Shown piece by piece: positions 16,605 through 25,278 of a DNA stretch of 27,153 bases. The stretch spans positions 1 through 27,153 of the forward strand of contig JAYENB010000019.1 of assembly GCA_034721855.1 (NCBI GenBank), given 5' to 3'. Under the pieces are notes generated by a model, which was given only the letters and a program-made list of their open reading frames with translations, was not told the DNA's origin and did no database searches. Source of the DNA: JAQIBY01 sp034721855 (lineage in GTDB: Bacteria; Bacteroidota; Bacteroidia; Bacteroidales; ML635J-15). A program made the translations under genes and the position numbers. The stretch's first letter is position 1, and the number at the start of each line of letters is the position of its first letter.

Positions 16605-19073
16605 TTAAAAAGTACCCCGCAAAGATAATATAAAACTACGTCCCATGGCAGGGATGCCTGAAGAATAAGTTCGATACAACTGGTCGGTGAGATTTTCCAC
16701 CCCTGCAGAAAACACCAGGTTTTTACTCATGGCGTAGGACAATTTCAGATTTACAGCGTACCAGGATGGTGCATACAATCCTTCCGGGTTAAATTGTTTG
16801 CTTTCAGGCAACTCTGATTGTTTTCTGGCATAAGATTCATCCACGGCATACATGTGGGTTTTGTTATGCTCTTCAGGGCTGAGTTCATCAGGCGATATTT
16901 CTCCATTGTAATCCACCGAAGCATCAATGCTTAGCTGTCCTGATCTAAAAATCGCATGCGTGCTGCCATATAAGGGAGGCACATGCCTGTATGGATTCTC
17001 ATCCTGGTCATAACCGTACACCTTTGTTAATAATGATTTTACAGAAATGTTTTTGGTCATATCAGCGTATATCCCACCATTAAAACCATACACATCCACC
17101 CTGCCAATATTTTGTATGGCCTGTACCTGGGATAATTCTCCGTCATACATGATGCTGTCTTGTCCACCAAACTGGTAATCATCCCTAACCATGGCGTTGG
17201 TAATGATGGTATAAAATGCACATCCTTCAATCCGGAGGATTTTACTAAAGGTTTTGCTGATGTTAATGTCAGCATTCCATGCGTATTCGGGTTGTAAATC
17301 ATCATTGGGAACAACTACCGATCCCGGTTCAGAATCAAAAACCTTACCCATATCATCAATGTTTGGGGCCCTGAAACCTGATCCCAGGTTTAGACACACC
17401 TGCATTCCCGGCTCGGGTTTATATACCGCCCCGGCCATAAAATTCGGAGCAAGCAAATCCATCGTGATTTGTGAAAACGGAAAATCATAAAACCTGTCGT
17501 CAAAAGGCGAATAGGCATACACCCCATTGAGCCTGGCGCCTGTTGTGAATGTCCACTGGGGGTTCAATAAATACCGATAACTAAGGTACAACCCGGCATG
17601 GCTGTAATCTGAATTATCAGGATACCGGCTGGCAATGTCTTCGGTGACATCAGAATGAATGTTTTCCCTGTAAGCATCCGAGAACACTTTACTTATGCCG
17701 GCTTCCAGACCATAATACAAGGTATGTTGACCATCGAATTTTTTAAAGGCGTCCAGGTTAAGATTACCAATTTTCAGGTTTTCCGTACGATGACGCAGCA
17801 TTTCTGACCTTAATTTACGGTCATGCCTGCTTTCCTCATAATCCTGGTAAGCAGCTTGAATTTTCATTTCATCCCAGGATTTCCGTTTCTTGTTCAGTTC
17901 CAAACCAATGCTGTGTACCATCCACTTTTGGGGACCGTAATACCATTCAGCATATTTGGGGTTACCATCTGATTTTTGAATCAAGCGGTCGTACCGGGGA
18001 ACATCAGATGTTGTGCTGTAATAAAAATTGTATTTTAACAGCGTATTTTCATTCAGGTTATACGCAAATTTTTGCAATAAATGGGTCTGGTTAAATCCTG
18101 ATTTTCTTGCCAGGTGCTTATCTTTGTTTGGAACAACAGAATCTTGTCCATCTACTTCTGTTACATACAAATCATGCAGATAATATTTCTCCAGATCTTC
18201 GGACAGTCCGTTTATGCCCATATTCAAATCTCCAAACTTAGAATAGGAAACAGATGTCAGGGAACTGAATTTTTCCCCTGCAATGTTCACATCAAAATGA
18301 CCGGTTTTCCCATTGTTTCCTGAGTGATACCTCAACAGTGCACTTCCATCAAATACCATGGTATCCGATTGTGCAAATGCAGGTTCCAGCGTATGAAAAT
18401 CCATCACCCCACCGATGGCATCGCTGCCATAAATAACAGAGCCGGGGCCAAATATCACTTCACTGCCTTCCAATGCATTGGGATCAATCGACAGCACATT
18501 CTGTAGATTTCCATGACGGTAAATGGCATTGTTCATCCTGATGCCATCCACGACAATGAGTACTTTGTTGGTGGCAAAACCGCGTATCATAGGGGACCCC
18601 CCGCCAAGTTGCGATTTTTGCACAAAAACATGACCGCTGCCTGCCAGCATATCGGCACTGGTTTGCGGTTCCATCATGCTTATGTCTGTGGGTGAGATAA
18701 CCTCAATTTTCATGGGAACCTCTTCTCTTTCTTGCTCCCACCGGTTAGCAGATATCACGGTTTCTGATAATTTTATGACACTGAGGTACATCGGAACCTG
18801 GTAATCCATTTTTTTGATTTCAGACATTCTGATCAACCGGCTTTGGTAGGAGGCATGCTGAAACAACAAATTGTCTTTCTCAGAAAAACCATCCAGCGAG
18901 GCTTTTCCGTGTTGATTGGTAATGACGGAATGTGTTTCACTGAAATTCACGATGCCGGCATTAGCGATGGGCTTTTCTGTGGTTTCATCAAAAACAAATA
19001 CCGTTTGTGAACACAGCATTCCGGTAAAAAGCACAAATAATAAACCTAAAATTAACTTTTTCATGTTATGCAT
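16605..19073 (-). CDS. TonB-dependent outer membrane receptor (haem/siderophore-type) with CarboxypepD_reg-like domain
   Basis: 822 residues. A second in-frame ATG at codon 4 (19064, MKKLILG) is an equally good start. The signal peptide ends near LCSQ (23). A carboxypeptidase-regulatory-like domain follows (about 24-97), typical of Bacteroidota receptors. The plug domain (about 105-228) contains MIRGFATNKVLIVVDGIRMN and FGPGSVIYGSDAIGGVMDF, a pattern most like haemoglobin/haem or siderophore receptors. The remaining 580 residues are a 22-strand-type barrel ending in an aromatic residue (RGTF), as needed for barrel insertion. The receptor should import a ligand using the proton motive force through TonB. 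The ligand cannot be read from sequence. No SusD partner is present, which argues against a glycan receptor. The lytic transglycosylase follows 19 bases downstream. Confidence 0.93.
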   Translation of the reverse strand: MHNMKKLILGLLFVLFTGMLCSQTVFVFDETTEKPIANAGIVNFSETHSVITNQHGKASLDGFSEKDNLLFQHASYQSRLIRMSEIKKMDYQVPMYLSVIKLSETVISANRWEQEREEVPMKIEVISPTDISMMEPQTSADMLAGSGHVFVQKSQLGGGSPMIRGFATNKVLIVVDGIRMNNAIYRHGNLQNVLSIDPNALEGSEVIFGPGSVIYGSDAIGGVMDFHTLEPAFAQSDTMVFDGSALLRYHSGNNGKTGHFDVNIAGEKFSSLTSVSYSKFGDLNMGINGLSEDLEKYYLHDLYVTEVDGQDSVVPNKDKHLARKSGFNQTHLLQKFAYNLNENTLLKYNFYYSTTSDVPRYDRLIQKSDGNPKYAEWYYGPQKWMVHSIGLELNKKRKSWDEMKIQAAYQDYEESRHDRKLRSEMLRHRTENLKIGNLNLDAFKKFDGQHTLYYGLEAGISKVFSDAYRENIHSDVTEDIASRYPDNSDYSHAGLYLSYRYLLNPQWTFTTGARLNGVYAYSPFDDRFYDFPFSQITMDLLAPNFMAGAVYKPEPGMQVCLNLGSGFRAPNIDDMGKVFDSEPGSVVVPNDDLQPEYAWNADINISKTFSKILRIEGCAFYTIITNAMVRDDYQFGGQDSIMYDGELSQVQAIQNIGRVDVYGFNGGIYADMTKNISVKSLLTKVYGYDQDENPYRHVPPLYGSTHAIFRSGQLSIDASVDYNGEISPDELSPEEHNKTHMYAVDESYARKQSELPESKQFNPEGLYAPSWYAVNLKLSYAMSKNLVFSAGVENLTDQLYRTYSSGIPAMGRSFILSLRGTF

Positions 19074-19139
19074 AATTTTTCAACCCCTTTTTGAATGCAA
19101 AAATTAAGCCTTAATAAACAAAATAATCATATTTTTAAA

Positions 19140-19266
19140 CAAAAAAGATGTGTATTCGTAGCTAAGTCCGGCGTAAGCTTGTCCGGCGAAGTAGAACGAA
19201 GACGGAGAGCGAAGACGAGATTGAACACATATCGGTATAAGAAACATGACCAACAGATTGCATTGC
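19140..19266. repeat. 127-base sequence, copy 1, ending exactly at the gap
   Basis: Identical, base for base, to 19367-19493. It is rich in cgaag words (cggcgaagtagaacgaagacggagagcgaagacg), unlike the flanking AT-rich sequence. It runs up to the last base before the Ns, as expected for an assembly-graph overlap. Confidence 0.85.
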
Positions 19267-19366
19267 NNNNNNNNNNNNNNNNNNNNNNNNNNNNNNNNNN
19301 NNNNNNNNNNNNNNNNNNNNNNNNNNNNNNNNNNNNNNNNNNNNNNNNNNNNNNNNNNNNNNNNNN
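19267..19366. other. Scaffold gap of exactly 100 N
   Basis: A conventional fixed-size placeholder, so the true length is unknown. The identical 127-base ends suggest that it may be zero or negative. Confidence 0.98.
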
Positions 19367-19493
19367 CAAAAAAGATGTGTATTCGTAGCTAAGTCCGGCG
19401 TAAGCTTGTCCGGCGAAGTAGAACGAAGACGGAGAGCGAAGACGAGATTGAACACATATCGGTATAAGAAACATGACCAACAGATTGCATTGC
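19367..19493. repeat. 127-base sequence, copy 2, starting exactly after the gap
   Basis: Exact duplicate of 19140-19266. Downstream it continues into aaggagcgcagcaacgaa and an inverted pair (agattgc 19482-19488, gcaatct 19512-19518). The continuation suggests that the whole unit is an interspersed intergenic repeat. Confidence 0.85.
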
Positions 19494-19567
19494 AAGGAGC
19501 GCAGCAACGAAGCAATCTTTCTTCTGAATTTTATTTATATAAGCTGTATATTATAGACAGACTCTAA

Positions 19568-21730
19568 TTAAACCAGTGTCATATCCACCTGTTTTTTTAT
19601 GACATTGACTTTTTGAATCTTTACTTTTACTTCGTCGCCAAGCATAAAATTACGGCCTTTGTGTTTGCCAACAAGCTGATAATTATCTTCATCGTAATAA
19701 TAAAAATCATCATACAAACTTTTGACCGGAATAAGCCCTTCACACCCGTTTTCTTTGATTTCTGCAAACAAGCCCCATTCTTTAACACCGGAAATAATAG
19801 CATCATACTCATTTCCAACACGTTCTTTCAAAAATTCTGCCTGTTTAAATTTAACGGAGGCACGTTCTGCACTTACCGCTTTTTGTTCCATCTCACTGCT
19901 ATGTTCACACAATGATTCGTAATATTGTGAATCCGCACTTTTGCCATTATTCATATACCGTGTTAACAGCCGGTGCACCATCATGTCAGGATACCGGCGA
20001 ATGGGTGATGTGAAATGGGTATAATAATCAAAAGACAAGCCGTAATGCCCGATGTTCTGTGTGGAATATTCAGCTTTTGCCATTGAACGTATAGCAAGGT
20101 TTTCAATGACATGCTGTTCGGGTTTTCCTTTGATGTTTTTCAACAACTTGTTCATTGATGAAGAAAGTTTTTTTGAATCAGTCTCCGTTTCACTCCGCCG
20201 GACAGGTTTTGAACTTCCGGAGACATCGTATCCGAAATTTTTTATAAATGAACGAAACGATGTTATTTTATCAGGATGCGGCTCGTCGTGAATACGGTAA
20301 ACAAACGTGAGGTGTTTCTCCTGGTCTTTGCCAATAAACTGGGCCACTTTACGGTTGGCAAGCAGCATAAACTCTTCAATCAACCAGTTGGCCTCTTTCA
20401 TGGTTTTGAAATAAACGCCCACGGGTTTTTTATTTTCATCCAACCTGAATTTTATTTCATCCCTTTCAAAATTAAATGCACCGCGTTTATAGCGCTTATC
20501 ACGTAGAATTTCTGCGAATTTCTGAACATGGAGAATTTCTTTTGATAATTTGCCTTTGCCGGATTCAATAATTGCCTGGGCATCATCGTATGTAAAACGT
20601 TTGTTACTGTTGATGATGGTGCGGGAAATATGATAATCTTTTACTTCAGCCTCATCATTCATTTTCAGTATTACAGAATAACACAATTTATCCTCACCCG
20701 GCCGCAAAGAACACAGTTTGTTGGATAAACGCTCAGGCAACATTGGCACCACACGGTCAACAAGATATACAGATGTGGCTCTGTCTTCGGCTTCCTGGTT
20801 GAGTTCTGTGCCTTCTTTTACATAATACGTCACATCAGCAATGTGAATCCCAATTTCCCACAAGCCGTTTTTAAGCTTGCGCACAGACAAAGCATCATCA
20901 AAATCTTTAGCATCTTCCGGATCAATGGTAAATGTGGGAACATTCCTGAAATCTTCACGTTGTTTTATTTCCTGAGTAGGAATCTTAGCTGATATATTAT
21001 CTGCTTCCTTTTCTGCTTCACCGGAAAAAGTATATGGCAGGTTATATTCAGCAAGAATGGAATGAATTTCCACATCATTTTCACCGGGCAGTCCCAATAC
21101 TTCCGTCACTTCCCCTTCCGGACTGCGTGTACGTGTAGGCCATTTTGTGATTTTCACAATGGCTTTTTCACCATCCTGAGCCCCATTCATTTTACCGGGT
21201 GGTATAAAAATATCAAAAGGGATAAATTTTCCATCGGGAATTAAAAAAGCAAAATTGTGCCCTTTTTCTATCACTCCGACAAAGTGATCTTTGTGTCGTT
21301 CCAGAATTTCAGTTACTTCACCTTCATACGAAAAATCTTTCCGCTTGGCAAACAATCTTACTTTTACCTTGTCCCCCTGCAATGCAGATTTCAAATTTTT
21401 CCAGGTTACAATGACTTCTTTTTCTACATCGGGGGTAATGATGGTGGCAAAGCCTTTTCTTATGATTTTAACTTTCCCTGTGATATGGCCGGCCTGAATG
21501 TTTATCCGGTATTTTCCCGGATGGATTTCCACCAGCTTTTTCTCATCAGTCATCTCCTCAAGCATCATTAATATCAACTTCCTCGTTGGTTTATCATATA
21601 TTTCCAACAATTTTGATACCTGTTTATAATTTAAATTCCGTTTTGGATTATAGTGAAAAACATCTATGATCTGCTTTTTTAGTGCTTTTTTATCAATTCC
21701 ATACGTATTTTTTTTGTTCTTTTTACTCAT
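19568..21730 (-). CDS. rnr: Ribonuclease R (RNB-family 3'-5' exoribonuclease)
   Basis: 720 residues. The protein degrades RNA, including structured RNA, processively from the 3' end in the cytoplasm. Order: a short basic N-terminus with a winged-helix-like segment (about 15-80), two cold-shock OB domains (about 80-240), the RNB catalytic domain (about 258-590) and an S1 domain at the C-terminus (about 635-718). The active-site Asp cluster is intact: IDPEDAKDFDDA gives D270, D276, D278 and D279. The HFTSPIRRYPDMMVHRLL signature lies near 575-592. E. coli RNase R is 813 residues, the extra length being a basic C-terminal tail missing here, as is usual in Bacteroidota. Divergently placed against the LPP20-like lipoprotein gene, with 99 bases between the starts. 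Confidence 0.96.
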   Translation of the reverse strand: MSKKNKKNTYGIDKKALKKQIIDVFHYNPKRNLNYKQVSKLLEIYDKPTRKLILMMLEEMTDEKKLVEIHPGKYRINIQAGHITGKVKIIRKGFATIITPDVEKEVIVTWKNLKSALQGDKVKVRLFAKRKDFSYEGEVTEILERHKDHFVGVIEKGHNFAFLIPDGKFIPFDIFIPPGKMNGAQDGEKAIVKITKWPTRTRSPEGEVTEVLGLPGENDVEIHSILAEYNLPYTFSGEAEKEADNISAKIPTQEIKQREDFRNVPTFTIDPEDAKDFDDALSVRKLKNGLWEIGIHIADVTYYVKEGTELNQEAEDRATSVYLVDRVVPMLPERLSNKLCSLRPGEDKLCYSVILKMNDEAEVKDYHISRTIINSNKRFTYDDAQAIIESGKGKLSKEILHVQKFAEILRDKRYKRGAFNFERDEIKFRLDENKKPVGVYFKTMKEANWLIEEFMLLANRKVAQFIGKDQEKHLTFVYRIHDEPHPDKITSFRSFIKNFGYDVSGSSKPVRRSETETDSKKLSSSMNKLLKNIKGKPEQHVIENLAIRSMAKAEYSTQNIGHYGLSFDYYTHFTSPIRRYPDMMVHRLLTRYMNNGKSADSQYYESLCEHSSEMEQKAVSAERASVKFKQAEFLKERVGNEYDAIISGVKEWGLFAEIKENGCEGLIPVKSLYDDFYYYDEDNYQLVGKHKGRNFMLGDEVKVKIQKVNVIKKQVDMTLV

Positions 21731-21829
21731 AATGGCATAACTTTTGTTTCTTTACATTTTGAAATATTAATTTGCAAAATAAGAATTTTATTGTAATTTT
21801 AATCAGATTTTTAACATTTAAAAACCTTT

Positions 21830-22423
21830 ATGATGAAAACAACAACACTAATTAAAAACGTTTTGCTGATCGGATTTGTTTCCACAGCCATGATTTTTAC
21901 CTCATGTAAAAGTGAAAAAGACGCAGGTAAGCCTGCTAATGAGGATGCTGAATTAATGTCTATCCCCTGCCAAAGTGAAGGCAGATCAGACTCTGAATTT
22001 TTCAGAGCGGATGCGAGTGCCACTTCCCAGGACATGAACTTATCGCGCGAAAAAGCATTAACATCTACAAAGCAAAGGCTCGCCGGGTTCATTGAAACCA
22101 AAATCAAATCAGTTACTGACAGGTATGTCAATGAAACTGAATTTGGAGAAAATTCACAATTTGAAGCCAAATTTGAGAACCTTACCCGTGAGGTGGTAAA
22201 ACAAAAGCTTGTTGATGTCGCTGTTACCTGTGAAGAAACTTACAAAGAAACAAATGGCAGATTTACGACTTACCTCGCTATCGAAGTAAGCAAAGACGCC
22301 ATGCTGAACGGCATTAATAACAGCCTGTCTCAGAATCAAAAACTTCAGGTTGATTATGACAAACAAAAATTTGAAGAAATCTTCAACGAAGAAATGGAAC
22401 AAATGGAAGAAGACAGGCCCTAA
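21830..22423 (+). CDS. LPP20-like lipoprotein of unknown function
   Basis: 197 residues. The signal peptide ends in FTSC, so Cys26 is lipidated (the second ATG, codon 2, is an equally likely start). The mature part is mostly helical and charged. The region SREKALTSTKQRLAGFIETKIKSV and a later strand pair (RFTTYLAIEVSKDAML) resemble the LPP20 lipoprotein fold, in which helical repeats precede a strand-rich half that ends in a helix. The assignment is moderate. The residues after the Cys are KSEKD; Lys and acidic residues there are one kind of surface-export signal in this phylum, but the match is loose. The gene is followed by a palindromic element and then a terminator, so it is probably a single-gene unit. 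Confidence 0.82.
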   Translation: MMKTTTLIKNVLLIGFVSTAMIFTSCKSEKDAGKPANEDAELMSIPCQSEGRSDSEFFRADASATSQDMNLSREKALTSTKQRLAGFIETKIKSVTDRYVNETEFGENSQFEAKFENLTREVVKQKLVDVAVTCEETYKETNGRFTTYLAIEVSKDAMLNGINNSLSQNQKLQVDYDKQKFEEIFNEEMEQMEEDRP

Positions 22424-22441
22424 ATAGTGCTTGTCAATAGA

Positions 22442-22570
22442 GTCAGTGTCTAATTCATAATGTTCGAGTTCAAGGCTTGCGAAGTATTTAAAACCAAGGA
22501 GTTTACTTTTGTAAATGACTGTTTTAAATACGAGCGTAACGCAGAAATCGGACTTTATGGACAGACACTA
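22442..22570. repeat. Large imperfect palindrome (MITE-like), about 129 bases
   Basis: The two halves are inverted copies. The outer ends read agtgtct (22445-22451) and agacact (22563-22569). Inside, the left arm gtatttaaaac (22484-22494) pairs with gttttaaatac (22521-22531), and gtttac (22501-22506) with gtaaat (22511-22516) around a short centre. Between them, ttcataatgttcgagttc and the inverse gaaatcggactttatgga align with several mismatches. There is no open reading frame. The layout is that of a miniature inverted-repeat element or a very long RNA hairpin. Confidence 0.75.
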
Positions 22571-22604
22571 AGTAAAAAATCCTGATTCTACCAACAAGCA
22601 ACCG

Positions 22605-22640
22605 TAAAAACGTCATCATTACCGATGGCGTTTTTATTTT
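22605..22640 (+). terminator. Rho-independent terminator downstream of the LPP20-like gene
   Basis: A 13-bp stem (22605-22617 with 22624-22636, one G-U wobble) with a 6-base loop (attacc), ending in a U-rich run (gtttttatttt). It lies 182 bases after the lipoprotein stop, with the palindromic element in between. Confidence 0.75.
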
Positions 22641-22673
22641 GTTAAATTGTATGTTAGTTCATGCTTGATTCCT

Positions 22674-22681
22674 TATCTTTG
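22674..22681 (+). promoter_or_regulatory. Candidate Bacteroidota -7 promoter element (TATCTTTG) for the rsfS-ftsH operon
   Basis: An exact match to the TAnnTTTG consensus of the Bacteroidota primary sigma factor, right after the upstream terminator. A clear TTTG -33 box at the usual 19-21 base spacing is not seen. The predicted start would give a very short leader before the ATG at 22693. Confidence 0.5.
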
Positions 22682-22692
22682 TAAAAAAATTT

Positions 22693-23064
22693 ATGGCAAA
22701 AAACAATGAACAGTCACATACCGAATCATTGCTCAAAACAATCAACGAAGCTATAATTAATAAAAAAGGGGAAAACCTTGTTAACATTGATTTGCGTGCT
22801 TTGGATAATGCTGTAGCGAGTTATTTTGTTGTTTGTCATGCCAACTCGGATGTGCAGGTACATGCCATTGCCAACGAAATATTATCATGTGCAAAACAAA
22901 AATTGAACGAAAGGGTTTATAATAAAGAAGGCATGGACAACGCCCATTGGGTACTTCTGGATTATGTTGATATTGTGGTTCACATTTTTCAAACCAAATA
23001 CCGTTCATTTTATCAATTGGAAAATTTATGGGGAGATGCCCCGTTATTAGAAATAACAGAATAA
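22693..23064 (+). CDS. rsfS: Ribosomal silencing factor RsfS
   Basis: 123 residues, matching the RsfS/Iojap family (about 105-130). The protein binds ribosomal protein uL14 and blocks subunit joining when nutrients are scarce. The family pattern is clear: an N-terminal helix (SLLKTINEAIINKKGENLVNIDLR), then DNAVASYFVVCHANSDVQVHAIANEI, then HWVLLDYVDIVVHIFQTKYRSFYQLENLWGDAP. The DYVDIVVHIF segment and the C-terminal LENLWGDA are the signatures. It is the first gene of the operon with ftsH, a DUF2007 gene and cdsA. In Bacteroidota rsfS commonly precedes ftsH, and that context supports the call. Confidence 0.95.
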   Translation: MAKNNEQSHTESLLKTINEAIINKKGENLVNIDLRALDNAVASYFVVCHANSDVQVHAIANEILSCAKQKLNERVYNKEGMDNAHWVLLDYVDIVVHIFQTKYRSFYQLENLWGDAPLLEITE

Positions 23065-23130
23065 TAATAATCTTAATGTAAAATAAGTTTCGGTTTATGA
23101 AATAATCATGCGGAACATCAAATAAGTGCT

Positions 23131-25278
23131 ATGTCAAACGAAAAAGGAAAAGGATTTAATATCAATACACATAAAAAATCCGATCAAAACAATCAGAATA
23201 AAAAGCCTGGCAATGGTAAGCCACGGTTCAATGCATATTGGATGTTTGGAGCAATTGCTCTGATCCTCATCGCCATGCAGTTTATGAATTTTGGCGGAAG
23301 TGCCGAAAAAATTACCCGTCAGCGGTTCGAAAGAGAAATGCTTGCTAACAATGATGTTGAGCGGCTTGTTGTTGTAAACAAGGAACGCGTGGAAGTTTAC
23401 CTTCCCGAACAAGCCCTGAATCAGGGAAAATATGATGATGCTTCCAGCGGGGGAATGAGTAACGGCCCCCAATATTATTTTAACATCGGAGATGTTGAAA
23501 CCTTTGAAAAACAACTGTCTGAAGCACAAAAAAACAAACCCGAAGAAGAGAAAGTAGTTGCCGAATATAAAACAGAGCACGATTACCTCGGCAACATCCT
23601 CTCGTGGGTAATCCCATTTGGGTTGTTGATATTATTATGGGTTTTCATGATGCGCCGAATGAGTGGAGGAGGTGGCGGTGGAAGCCAGATTTTTAATGTC
23701 GGAAAATCCAAAGCCCAGCTTTTTGACAAAGAAAAAAACATCAAGGTTGATTTCAGTGATGTTGCAGGATTGGAAGAAGCCAAAGTTGAGGTCATGGAAA
23801 TTGTTGATTTTTTGAAAAATCCCAAACGATATACCGATCTTGGTGGCCAGATTCCAAAAGGAGCACTGCTTGTCGGCTTACCGGGAACAGGTAAAACCCT
23901 GCTTGCCCGTGCTGTTGCCGGGGAAGCTAATGTGCCTTTTTATTCCATGTCAGGCAGCGATTTTGTTGAAATGTTTGTTGGTGTGGGTGCTTCACGTGTC
24001 AGGGACCTGTTTAAACAAGCCAAGGAAAAAGCACCATGTATTGTTTTTATTGATGAAATAGATGCCATCGGACGTGCACGGGGGCGTAATCCCAACATGG
24101 GCTCCAACGATGAACGTGAAAACACGTTGAACCAGTTGTTAACGGAAATGGATGGATTTGATACCAATTCAGGCGTTATTATTCTTGCTGCTACAAATCG
24201 TGCAGACATGCTGGATAAAGCATTGTTGCGAGCAGGCCGTTTCGACAGGCAAATTCATGTTGATCTGCCTGACTTAAATGAACGCGCAGAGATTTTCAAA
24301 GTGCATACCAAAAAGCTGAAATTATCCAAAAATGTGGATATCACTCTGCTCGCTAAACAGACGCCTGGTTTTTCCGGCGCTGATATTGCCAATGTGTGTA
24401 ACGAAGCTGCCCTGATTGCCGCCCGTAACAATAAAAAATCCATTGGACGGGAAGATTTTCTTTCAGCGGTTGACCGAATTATTGGCGGGCTGGAAAGAAA
24501 AAACAAAATCATTTCCAAAAAGGAAAAACGCACCATTGCATATCACGAAGCCGGACACGCCACGGTGAGTTGGTTGCTTGAACATGCAAGTCCGCTGCTT
24601 AAAGTAACCATCATTCCGCGTGGACGTTCACTTGGTGCTGCCTGGTATTTGCCCGAGGAAAGACAGATCACAACCACCGAACAAATGCTGGATGAAATGT
24701 GCGCAGCTCTCGGGGGAAGAGCATCTGAAGAAATTATGTTCAACCGCATTTCAACAGGCGCTCTTAACGACCTTGAAAAAGTGACCAAACAATCCATTGC
24801 TATGGTAACATACTTTGGGATGAGCGAAAAACTTGGTAATTTGTCTTATTATGATTCCTCCGAACAAGCAGGGTATAATTTTACGAAACCATACAGCGAA
24901 GAAACAGCCAAACTGATTGACAAAGAAGTCAGAAATATTGTTGAGCAACAATACGCCAGGGCAAAGGAAGTGTTAGGTAAAAACCTCGATGGTCTAAAAA
25001 AGCTTGCCGAAAAATTACTTGATAAAGAAGTTATTTTTAGTGATGACCTTGAAAGGATTTTTGGTAAAAGAGAAGTCCCCGAAGAAGAACAAAAATTGGT
25101 AAAAGAAGCAAACAAAAACAAGCGCAAAAGAAAAACCTCTGCTTCCGGGGAAAAAGCGACGAATAAAAGCAATAAAAAAACATCCGGAACAAAGGCAAAA
25201 TCGTCGAAAGCAGGATCTGGATCCAGAAAATCATCAAAATCAAGCGATAAAAACACAAAAGACACTTCAAAATCATGA
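23131..25278 (+). CDS. ftsH: ATP-dependent zinc metalloprotease FtsH
   Basis: 715 residues. It extracts and degrades membrane proteins and some cytosolic regulators as a hexamer. Two membrane helices (about 36-52 and 155-174) flank a periplasmic domain. The AAA domain follows: Walker A GLPGTGKT (249-256), Walker B IVFIDE (304-309) and second-region arginines in RAGRFDR (R370, R373). The protease domain has HEAGH (H472, H476) and the third zinc ligand D547 in LNDLEK. All catalytic residues are present. Two oddities stand out: Walker A has Leu where GPPGTGKT has Pro, and GRFDR is preceded by RA, not RP. The last 55 residues form a Lys/Ser-rich basic tail (KRKRKTSASGEK onward) not needed for the enzyme. 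The stop codon overlaps the DUF2007 start by 4 bases. Confidence 0.97.
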   Translation: MSNEKGKGFNINTHKKSDQNNQNKKPGNGKPRFNAYWMFGAIALILIAMQFMNFGGSAEKITRQRFEREMLANNDVERLVVVNKERVEVYLPEQALNQGKYDDASSGGMSNGPQYYFNIGDVETFEKQLSEAQKNKPEEEKVVAEYKTEHDYLGNILSWVIPFGLLILLWVFMMRRMSGGGGGGSQIFNVGKSKAQLFDKEKNIKVDFSDVAGLEEAKVEVMEIVDFLKNPKRYTDLGGQIPKGALLVGLPGTGKTLLARAVAGEANVPFYSMSGSDFVEMFVGVGASRVRDLFKQAKEKAPCIVFIDEIDAIGRARGRNPNMGSNDERENTLNQLLTEMDGFDTNSGVIILAATNRADMLDKALLRAGRFDRQIHVDLPDLNERAEIFKVHTKKLKLSKNVDITLLAKQTPGFSGADIANVCNEAALIAARNNKKSIGREDFLSAVDRIIGGLERKNKIISKKEKRTIAYHEAGHATVSWLLEHASPLLKVTIIPRGRSLGAAWYLPEERQITTTEQMLDEMCAALGGRASEEIMFNRISTGALNDLEKVTKQSIAMVTYFGMSEKLGNLSYYDSSEQAGYNFTKPYSEETAKLIDKEVRNIVEQQYARAKEVLGKNLDGLKKLAEKLLDKEVIFSDDLERIFGKREVPEEEQKLVKEANKNKRKRKTSASGEKATNKSNKKTSGTKAKSSKAGSGSRKSSKSSDKNTKDTSKS

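Larger units (their letters stand above)
19074..19567. other. 494-base intergenic region with scaffold gap
   Basis: Between the TonB receptor start and the RNase R stop. It holds an AT-rich leader, two identical 127-base copies flanking 100 Ns, and a short tail. No gene is supported. Frames crossing the N block are meaningless. Confidence 0.85.

Noticed and set aside
19140..19493. Two repeat units separated by about 100 bases, considered as a CRISPR or integron-type array
   Set aside because: Only two copies, 127 bases long, ending exactly at the Ns; this is an assembly joint, not an array.
19095..19515. Open frames crossing the N gap
   Set aside because: They consist of repeat sequence joined by undetermined bases, so they are not genes.
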